Assembly: GCF_007655135.1 (NCBI RefSeq) | Contig: NC_045127.1 | Coordinates: forward strand, 9,743,001 to 9,807,000 | DNA: 64,000 nt | Direction: 5' to 3' | DNA from: Punica granatum | Lineage: Eukaryota > Streptophyta > Magnoliopsida > Myrtales > Lythraceae | Part shown: piece after piece, positions 56,181 through 64,000 of the stretch | How the letters are laid out: each line of letters opens with the position of its first letter | Numbering within the stretch: the stretch's first letter is position 1 | The notes under the pieces: generated by a model | Told to the model about the DNA's origin: nothing | The model's input: the letters and a program-made list of their open reading frames with translations, nothing else | Databases searched by the model: none | Made by a program: the position numbers and the translations under genes

Positions 56181-57927
56181 TTCCAGAATATTAAGGAGCG
56201 TTTGACGACCGCCCCGATTCTTGTCCTGCTAGATTTTCAGCAGCCCTTTGAGTTGCATTCTGATGCATCGAAGGTGGGTATTGTAGCAGTCTTGAGCCAA
56301 AATAGCAAGCCGATTGCTTTCTTCATCGAGAAGCTAACGGGGGCGAAAGTGAGATACAGCACCTACGACGTGAAATTCTATGCGGTAGTGCAGACGATTA
56401 AGCATTGGCGACATTACCTTTTCCACAAGGAGTTCATTTTGTATACCGACCACGAGGCCCTGAAGCACTCCATAGCCAAGATAAGGTGTCAGCTCGTCAT
56501 GCATCATGGGTGGCTTACCTGGAGCATTTTACTTTCGTGGTAAAGCACGAGAGCGGAGTCACTAATCGCGTTGCAAATGCTCTTAGTCGGAGGCGTAGCA
56601 TTCTGAACAGGATGACAGTTGAGGTACCTGATTTTAGTTCTTTTGCTGAGTTGCTTGAAGTTGATCCCTATTTTTCTGTGACGCTAGCTAAAGTTCGAGC
56701 TGGAGAAAGAACAGAATACGTATTGTAGGATGGTTTTCTTTTCAGGGGAAATAAGCTCTGTATTCCTGATTGTAGTTTGCGAGCCCACATTATTCAGCAG
56801 CTACACGGCGAGGGCCATGTGGGAAGAGACAGGACATTGCAACTGGTCCAGTCATCGTATTTCTGGCCTACAATTCGTAAAGAAATGGAGAAGTACGTGC
56901 AGCGCTGTAAGGTTTGTCAAGTGTTTAAGGGTACAGCAACTAACGCGGGGTTGTACATGCCCCAGCCGATTCCCTTGCAGCCATGGGTGGATATCAGTAT
57001 GGATTTCGTTCTCGGCCTGCCTCGTACCCAAAAAGGAAATGATTCTATATATGTGGTCGTAGACAGGTTCTTCAAGATGGCACATTTTATTCCGTGCAAG
57101 AAGACCACTGATGCTGTACGAGTTGCTCAGTTGTATTTTCGGGAGGTATACCGTCTGCATGGTCTGCCAGTCTCTATTGTGTCTGATAGGGACACCCGCT
57201 TCTTGAGTCATTTTTGGCGGAGCCTTTGGAAGATGGTGAACACCCAGTTGACCTTCAGTACGGCGTATCACCCGCAGACAGATGGACAAACAGAAGTGGT
57301 TAACAGGTCCTTGGGTAATCTATTGAGAGGTTTAGTAGGGGAGCACGTGAAGAGTTGGGATCAGAAGTTAAGTCCGGCGGAGTTCGCGCACAACCATGCT
57401 ATATTCGCAGCACTGGTTTCAGTCCATTCCAAGTGGTATATTCTGTTACTCCTCGGGGTCCCCTTGATCTGTTACCCGTGCCGGATAAGACCAGGGTTCA
57501 TGGTAAGGCGGCTGACTTCGTTCACGGGCTGCAAGAGATTCATGAAGCTGTGCAGAATAATTTCAAGAATGCTGCCATGAAATACAAGGTTGTTGCTGAC
57601 CGAAGGAGAAGGCACGTGGAGTTTGAAGTTGGCGATTTTGTTTGGGCTGTCCTTACGAAGGATCGATTTTCTGCTGGTGACTACCACAAGCTCGCTGCTA
57701 GAAAGATTGGTCCTGTGGAGATCGTTGAGAAGATCAATTTGAACGCCTATCGGCTTAAACTTCCCAGCCACATTCGTACTGCCGATGTGTTTAATGTTAA
57801 GCACCTGATTCCTTACACAGGTGATAGCTCGGACGATGACGATTCAAGGACGAATTCTCTCCACACAGGGGAGAATGATGCGGCAGAAGACCTGGCAAGT
57901 CGGTACATGGAAAAACATAGGTTATGA
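56181..57927 (+). pseudogene. Partial pol (RNase H, integrase) of a related autonomous Ty3 element
   Basis: Begins mid-pol at FQNIKERLTTAPILVLLDFQ, then RNase H (FELHSDASKVGIVAVLSQNS, LYTDHEALK) and integrase with the zinc region (HGEGHVGRDRTLQLVQSSYF, RCKVCQVFKG) and core ([57 protein letters not shown]). The C-terminus has YRLKLPSHIRTADVFNVKHL and ends TGENDAAEDLASRYMEKHRL, overlapping the LTR start by 52 bp. A frameshift near 56480, a TAG at about 56727 and a frame change near 57400 break it. No chromodomain is evident. The protease and the front of RT are missing, and the left edge is the junction with the other element. Confidence 0.88.
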
Positions 57928-58321
57928 CGGCCCTATTTTGAAGGAAATGGCCTCCGGAGCAAAACTCACTGCATCGCTGTGATTTTTCGATATATAAGGC
58001 AAATTCCATCGTTTAGGGCCTCAAACAGGCAATTTATGTTAATTAGGGTGTTTTTGCAATTTTTGGAAAGTTTAGTTCTTTTTATGCAATTTAGCTTTAT
58101 TAATACCCTATTTAAGCTTTCTATAAGCCTTAGGGCAGGGCAAGTCGTCTTTTCAGATTATCAATAAAATTCAGAGCTTTCTTGCTTTGTCCAATCTCGG
58201 ATCGATTCGAGTTTGATGCCTATTTCCTGGTATTCGTAGAATCAACAGGTATAGAAGGTCGTAATTCCGATTTTCGTAATCAACGGGTCTATGACGGTTA
58301 CTCGCGTTGTACGCTGCGTCA
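57876..58321 (+). repeat. 3' LTR of the plus-strand half element
   Basis: 446 bp, TGATGCGGCAGAAGACCTGG to GTACGCTGCGTCA. The purine tract AGGGGAGAA (57867-57875) lies just before it. ACATT follows at 58322. Confidence 0.87.
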
Positions 58322-58392
58322 ACATTGGTTTTAGAGAGATTAATTGGTTAGTCAGGAAAGTCAAAAAAGAGTTCCGGCATATATCAAAAATC

Positions 58393-58727
58393 AGTACAAT
58401 CGAGTTGGACCTGAGGTCCTCAATGCCTTCTACTGTCGAATTGGCACATATCATCTGACGTCTTGCCTCTGCGATTTTCTCAAGGCTATGGCCTACATGG
58501 TTGATCCACTCCGTGCAGTGCCCAATTACGCTGGCTTTGGCTCCACTGATCCTCGGCCACCTTGAGAGCTCCTCCTCCATCAATCGAATAATCTCATAGG
58601 TGTCATCAATGGGAACTTGAGCAATACCGTGCTCAACTTCACTGGATTGGATTTGACTAAGGGTGTCGTAGCAAATTGTCTTAGTGAGGATGACTGGGTT
58701 GCTATACAAGGCATTGATGAAACTCAT
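58393..58727 (-). pseudogene. Unidentified coding remnant with LMEEELSRWPRIS motif, copy B
   Basis: The longer partner of 7008-7400. Starts MSFINALYSNPVILTKTICY at 58727 and reads through DDTYEIIRLMEEELSRWPRI to GIEDLRSN. Beyond this the frame runs antisense into LTR sequence and is meaningless. Family unknown. Confidence 0.35.
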
Positions 58728-59627
58728 GTAATAGTTCGGGAGGGGTAACGTATGGAGGCTCTTCCTAAGCCCCTGATGATCTAGAGGTTAGCATTGTTAG
58801 AGCTACAATAGCACATCGGAAGGGGATGATGGAATCGATCTTTTAGAACCCCATCTACTTACCTCTTTATTTTCGTTTTCATCTTAACAATGGGTTCCAC
58901 AATTTTTAAGGTATTTACAACTACAAACTGACTTGCATCAAATGCCAACTAGTCACAAGTACCTTCATTTAGTTGACTTCTAAAGAAACACGTCGATGGA
59001 TACGCCAATTAATTAAACCATAACTTAGACCGAATCATCCGTGATCATTTGTTCCCGATGCCACGCTGTTGAAGAACCATCAAGAGTTTTTGCCATTAGG
59101 CAACATTGTGGCCCACAATCGACATACTTAAAGGGTTGTACTCTCATCCGCTGCAAATCATTGGTTAGTTACTGTGTGTGGGGAAACCATTATGTGGTGT
59201 GGAGGAAACTGTTATGACCCTTTTTTTGGAAGGTCCTCATCATTTGTCAAGTATGTCGATTTTACAATAGACATACTTAAAGGGTCATACTCTCATCCAC
59301 TGCAAATCATTTGGACATCCTCGTAACGCATAACACTACATAACAAAGTAAGATTACAAAAAGAATTCCTGAGAAAATAGCATAGCCTTGTTTTAGTTCG
59401 AGGGAATTACTCATCTTATAATGACAGCTTCGGTTGAATCTGAGAGCTATCCAATGAATTAACTCAACTGCTCCACTTTCGACGTGCAAAAACATTGTAG
59501 ATAGATTCGCTGCGTGAACAACCTGACTTTGCGCCCTCGATAGCTACTAGAACTATAAGAAGGACTAGCTTTCTTTCAAGTAAGAAAGCAGCAAATCCTA
59601 CTCAGAGTCTATAGCCTGCCTGCCTTG
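58728..59627. other. End of copy B plus 163 bp of unmatched sequence
   Basis: 58728-59464 matches the end of copy A. 59465-59627 has no match there. The last bases CCTTG (59623-59627) are a possible target duplication of the next element; CCTTG is also at about 8132-8136 of copy A. Confidence 0.5.
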
Positions 59628-60073
59628 TGATGCGGTAGAAGAAGCGGCAAGTCGGTACCTAGAGAAAAATAAGTTTCGACAACCCTATCTCATGGGAAAC
59701 GGCCTCCGGAGCAAAACTCACAGCCTTTGGCTGTGAAATTACAAGTTTTAGACCAAATTCCATCGTTTAGGGTCTCAAATAGGCATTTTATTATTATTAT
59801 TATGGTGTTTTTGCAATTTTAGGAAAATTTTATGTTTTTCGTGCAATTTAGGCGTTTTTAATTCTATTTAAGCTTTGTACAACCCTAGTATTGAAGACAG
59901 TTATTTTCGGATTATCAAAAAATCTTGGAGCTACCATGCTCTTTCGCCCAATCTCGGATTTGATTCGAGTTTGATGTCTATTCCTTGGTATTCGTAGAAT
60001 CAACAGGTGATAGAAGATTGTCTTCTGGTATTCGTGCGCGAATCAACAGATCGCAATTATTTTCGCTGCGTCA
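59628..60073 (+). repeat. 5' LTR of the right-hand Ty3 element
   Basis: 446 bp, TGATGCGGTAGAAGAAGCGG to TTTTCGCTGCGTCA. Same family as the composite. TATA-like CTATTTAAGC at about 59864. Confidence 0.88.
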
Positions 60074-60075
60074 GT

Positions 60076-60087
60076 TGGTATCAAAGC
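60076..60087 (+). other. Primer binding site (initiator-Met type)
   Basis: TGGTATCAAAGC, 2 bp after the LTR end, one base from the canonical TGGTATCAGAGC. Confidence 0.85.
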
Positions 60088-60110
60088 CTATGGTTTGATC
60101 TGGAACAACC

Positions 60111-61155
60111 ATGCCACCCAGGAGAAGGGATCGTGTGGACGATGTTCTTGACCGTGACAACCTGCGATATCTGGAACAGAGGCTGGAGCAAATCGTGGAT
60201 CAGAGGATGGATCGCACGATAGAGCAGCTAACACAGAGGATGGCTGCACTTATGGGGAATCAGAATCGGGAAAACCCTAATCCGAACCCTAACCCTAATC
60301 CTGATCAAGAGGAATCTGGCGAGGAGTCGGAGGGAGAGAATTATTTTGCGAATATCCCACGTAAGCAGCAAATGGGTTATATCGAGGATGACAGGAGGCG
60401 TTGGGAGTTTGGGATGCGAACTGAAATTTCAGAATTTCATGGCAACCTTAAGCCGAGGAGTTTCTTGATTGGCTGGCCACAATCGAGGAGATCTTGGAAT
60501 TTAAAGGAGTGTCGAAAGATAAACGTGTACCGTTGGTGGTAATCAGATTGCGAGACAGAGCCACTGCATGGTGGCAACAGGTCAAATTAACCAGAAGCAA
60601 ATTAGGCAAGACAAAAATTGTGACGTGAGAGAAGATGAACTTGCGAGCCAGTTTTCTGCCAGCGACTGCAAAACTTACGGTAAGGAACTCGAACGGTGGA
60701 TGAATATACCACGGAGTTTTTTCAACTTATAGTCTGGAATGAGGTACATAAGACTGAAGATCAATTGGTGGCGAGGTATATTGGAGGGTTGCGGGTGCAT
60801 ATTCAAGACATCGTCAATATGTTTCATCCACCTAGTGTCTCGGCAGCACATCAAAAGGCTCTACAAGTTGAAAAATAGTCCCAACGCAACAGTAATTTCA
60901 GGAATTCCTCCAGTGTGAAGTAGTAGTGGTGTGAGTCGTTCTAGAGGTGGAGGTGGTAGTAGCAGAGTGAACCGTCTTGGAGGAGGAGCCAACAGAAATA
61001 CTGCCAACACAAGCCAGTCAAATAGACCAACAGGTAGTGGGATGAAATGCTTTGGATGTGGCGAGGTTGGTCATAGGCCGTCCGAGTGTAGGAAGACCGC
61101 TGGCAAAAAGACATATTCTTCGTTGACACGGAGGAGGGCGAAGAAGAGGATGTAG
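60111..61155 (+). pseudogene. Gag of the right-hand Ty3 element
   Basis: Starts MPPRRRDRVDDVLDRDNLRY, then a low-complexity NPNPNPNPNP stretch and acidic EESGEESEGE. The gag core appears in a different frame after a change near 60460: EFLDWLATIEEILEFKGV, RLRDRATAWWQQVKLTRSKL, then a stop. Later VARYIGGLRVHIQDIVNMFH and a CCHC zinc knuckle, CFGCGEVGHRPSEC (61049-61090), which binds RNA during packaging. Several stops and frameshifts mean it is inactive. Confidence 0.85.
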
Positions 61156-61199
61156 AGGAAGCCGAAGATCCTGTATTTGATAGTGAGGGGGTCATTGAC

Positions 61200-64000
61200 G
61201 AGGAAGTAGTGACTGGAGACACAGGAACGACACTGGTTGTTAGGCGTTCATGCTTGATGCCTAAGGTTGCTGATGACAATTGGCTGAGGCACAATATTTT
61301 TCAATCCACATGCACTGTCCGTGGAAAGGTGTGCCGTTTTGTTATTGATGCCGGTAGCTGTGAGAATATTGTCTCTGTAGTGACGGTGTAGAAATTGGGC
61401 CTCAAGACGGAGAAACATCCTAACCCTTATAAACTGGCATGGCTGAAAAAAGTGGGCGAGGTTAATGTTTCAGAACGTGCATTGGTTTCTTTCTCCATTG
61501 GCTTGAAATATAAAGATGTTATGTGGTGTGACGTGGTGGCGATGGACGCGTGTCATTTGTTATTGGGGAGGCCTTGGCAGTATGACTGCTTTGAAATTCA
61601 TGACGAGCGGACTAACTCCTACAGTTTTATGTTCGAGGGTGTGAAGATTGTGTTAATGTCCAGCAGAGAGACAGAGAAACCAACATCTATGGGTGGAGAA
61701 ACGAAGCTCTTGTCATTAGCGAGGTTCGAAGAAGACGTGGATGAGTCACAGCTAGTTTATGTGCTAATCGGAAAAGAGGCGGCTGCTGAAGTGTCAGTCC
61801 CAACCGCAGTCGCACCCGTAGTGGTTGAATTTGTGGACGTCTTTCCCGATGAGCTTCCCGATGGGTTACCACCCTTGCGTGATATTCAACACCAAATTAA
61901 CCTGGAGCTAGGAGCGACACTGCCAAATAGACCCCATTACAAGATGAGTCATGGGGAGCATGAGGAGTTGCAGAGGCAGGTTGAGGAGTTGCTGGCCAAG
62001 GGACATATCCTGAGAGCCTGAGTCCCTGTGCAGTTCCGGCCTTGCTTTCACCCAAGAAGGATGGCTCGTGGCGCATGTGTATGGATAGTCGAGCCATTAA
62101 TAAAATTACGGTGCGATACATATTTCCAATTCCGCAATTGGATGATTTGCTCGATCAGGTCAGTGGTGCAACGGTGTTTACGAAACTGGATTTGAAGAGT
62201 GGATACCATCATATTCGTATAAGTCCCGGCGACGAGTGGAAAACAGCGTTCAAGTGTATGAGTTTTTGGGTTGTCTAACGCACCAAGCACTTTTATGCGT
62301 GTGATGAACCAGGAATTGCGACCATTCATCGGCAAGTGTGTTGTCGTTTATTTCGATGATATTCTGATTTATAGTGGTAACAAAGCGGAACACCTCTAGC
62401 ATCTGCGGGCAGTTCTGTGTGTGCTTCGCAGGGAGAAATTCTATACTGCTATTAAGAAGTGTGTATTCATGGCATCGAAGGTCTTATTCCTTGGATATGT
62501 GGTCTCCGATGACAGATTGAAGGTAGATGAGTCCAAGATCGAAGGAATGAAGCAATGGTCGCAATAGAAGACAATTACTGAAGTTCGCAATTTCCATGGA
62601 CTTGCTTTCTTCTATAGGCGTTTCATCCCTCACTTCAACATAATTATGACGCCTATAACAGATTGCATGAAGGGTGGAAAGTTCGCATGGACGGAGGAAG
62701 CGGAGAAGGCATTACAGCTTATCAAGATGCGTCTTATGACTACCCTAATATTAGTTTTGCCTGATTTTGCTCAGCCCTTTGAGTTACATTGTGATGCTTC
62801 TAAAGTGGGCATTGGAGCAGTTTTGAGCCAAAACAACAGGCCCGTAGCATATTTTAGTGAGAAGCTGTCTGGAGCTAAGTTGAAGTGCAACACTTATGAT
62901 GTGGAGTTCTATGCGGTGGTACAAGCAGTCAAGCATTGGCGGCATTATTTGTTTTGTCGGGAGTTAGTGCTTTATACTGACCACGAGGCGTTAAAAAATC
63001 TTCACCGCCAAGATAAGGTGTCCCCACGACACGCCTCATGGATTGCTTATTTACAGCATTTTACCTTCGTGGTGAAGCACAAGTCAAGGGTGACAAATCG
63101 GGTGGCTGACGCATTGAGCCGCAGGAGTAATTTCTTGGTTAGCCTGCGTATAGAGGTACCTAGTTTTGACTGTCTTCGTGATTTGCTTGAGACTGATCCT
63201 TATTTCTCTAATGTTTTGGGGAAAGTTTGTGCTGGAGAGAAATCAGAATTTTTGCTGCATGATGGGTTTCTGTTCAAGGGTAATCAATTGTGTATCCCAG
63301 ATTGCAGCCTCCGTTTGAAGATTATTAAGGAGTTGCATGGAGAGGGCCATGTTGGGCGAGATCGGATGTTACTGTTAGTGCAGAGCTCGTATTTTTGGCC
63401 AACCATACGCAAGGAGGTAGAGAAGTACGTGCAAAGGTGTCGAGTCTGCAACGTGTCCAAGGGGATGGCTACCAATGCTGGATTGTATATGTGGTTACCA
63501 GTTCCAGCGCAGCCTTGAGAGGATGTTAACATGGATTTTGTGTTGGGTTTACCGCGAACACAGCGTGGTAATGATTCCATCTATGTTGTTGTTGATCGAT
63601 TTTCTAATATGGTGCATTTTATTCGTTGCAAGAAGACGACAGATGCTATTCGGGTAGCTTAGCTGTACTTTCGCGAGATGTATCGTCTTCATGGATTACC
63701 GAAGTCCATTGTTTCTGATCGGAATACCCGGTTCTTTAGCCACTTTTAGCGCAGTTTATGGAAGATGGTGGATACACAGTTGCAATTCAGTAGTGCTTAT
63801 CATCCCCAAACCGATGGGCAAACTGAGGTCGTGAATCGGTCCTTGGGTAACTTGCTGCAAAGTCTGGTGGGGGAGCATGTGAAGAGCTGGAACCTCAAGT
63901 TGTGCCAAGCTGAGTTTGCCCATAATCACGTAGTCAATCGTAGCACGGGTTTTAGCCCTTTCCAGGTTGTGTATGCTGCTGTTTCCAAGGGTCCTTTGGA
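61200..64000 (+). pseudogene. Pol (protease, RT, RNase H, integrase) of the right-hand Ty3 element, cut by the window end
   Basis: Protease: CRFVIDAGSCENIVSVV (Asp-Ala-Gly-Ser in place of the usual Asp-Ser/Thr-Gly), then [77 protein letters not shown] and catalytic YFDDILIYS (62348-62374). RNase H: FELHCDASKVGIGAVLSQNN, YTDHEALKNLHRQDK. Integrase: [81 protein letters not shown]. Stops at about 61389, 62020, 62276, 62397, 62566, 63516, 63659 and 63747. RT keeps its YxDD but the element is dead as read. Confidence 0.9.

Larger units (their letters stand above)
52961..58321. mobile_element. Composite Ty3 insertion: gene-capturing element joined head to head with an autonomous relative
   Basis: A single 5361-bp insertion in copy B. 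Flanks are ACATT at 52956-52960 and 58322-58326; copy A has the uninterrupted site GCACATTGGTTTTAGAG at 6899-6915. Inside are a complete minus-strand non-autonomous element (52961-56180) and, with no spacer, a plus-strand 3' half element (56181-58321). Both outer ends are the CA end of an LTR (TGACGCAGC at the left, GCTGCGTCA at the right), so neither outer end is an LTR start. This fits integration of two end-joined cDNAs. Confidence 0.85.
43205..59464 (+). repeat. Segmental duplication, copy B, enlarged by insertions
   Basis: Collinear with copy A (from 43472) and copy C. It contains extra material: Copia and Ty3 LTR pieces (44253-45307), a foldback element (47456-48185), a tandem triplication (about 47300-48540) and the Ty3 composite (52961-58321). 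Homology with copy A ends at 59464, where 163 bp of unrelated sequence precedes the next Ty3 LTR. Confidence 0.9.

Overview
This is a stretch of plant nuclear genome, most likely a woody eudicot. The evidence is intron-type splice signals, a large intronless S-domain receptor kinase, fragments of plant genes (SKIP2/VFB-type F-box protein, SFR2, aconitase), and dense Ty3/Gypsy, Ty1/Copia and MULE-type foldback elements. GC-rich cores inside AT-rich foldback elements made me think of Myrtales, but the species cannot be fixed from the sequence. There are no prokaryotic features.

Layout. 1-8134 is copy A of a segmental duplication. It carries an isolated terminal exon, two MITE-like elements, a broken F-box/LRR gene and unidentified minus-strand coding remnants. 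8135-14965 is AT-rich and mostly unrecognised, with a Tat/Athila-type LTR inserted in a 40-bp minisatellite. 14966-34709 is one large minus-strand Tat/Ogre-like Ty3 element in the rare arrangement LTR - internal - LTR - partial internal, with ORF1 (DUF7745-like plus coiled coil), gag, protease, RT, two RNase H regions and integrase, all decayed by stops and frameshifts. 35993-38488 (minus) is the only clearly intact gene, an 831-residue lectin/S-domain receptor-like kinase. 38489-43204 holds partial tandem copies of the duplicated segment (copy C), cut by foldback elements and a truncated Copia element. 43205-59464 is copy B of the segmental duplication, loaded with insertions. 59628-64000 is a decayed Ty3 element running off the window.

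The most notable locus is 52961-58321, inside copy B. A non-autonomous LTR element on the minus strand (LTR, initiator-Met PBS, gag start, host sequence, pol tail, LTR) has captured spliced fragments of two unrelated host genes. The order is aconitase N-terminal part, a large piece of SFR2 (a GH1-family galactolipid remodelling enzyme), then aconitase C-terminal part, all in the sense of the element. It is joined without spacer, head to head, to the 3' half of a related autonomous element (pol plus LTR) on the plus strand. The whole composite is bracketed by one 5-bp target duplication (ACATT), and its empty site is preserved in copy A. This looks like two cDNAs end-joined before a single integration.

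The genes do not form operons. The main functional unit is the receptor kinase with its own TATA box. The rest records repeated duplication, transposition, gene-fragment capture and decay. The two long duplicate copies give empty-site controls for several insertions.
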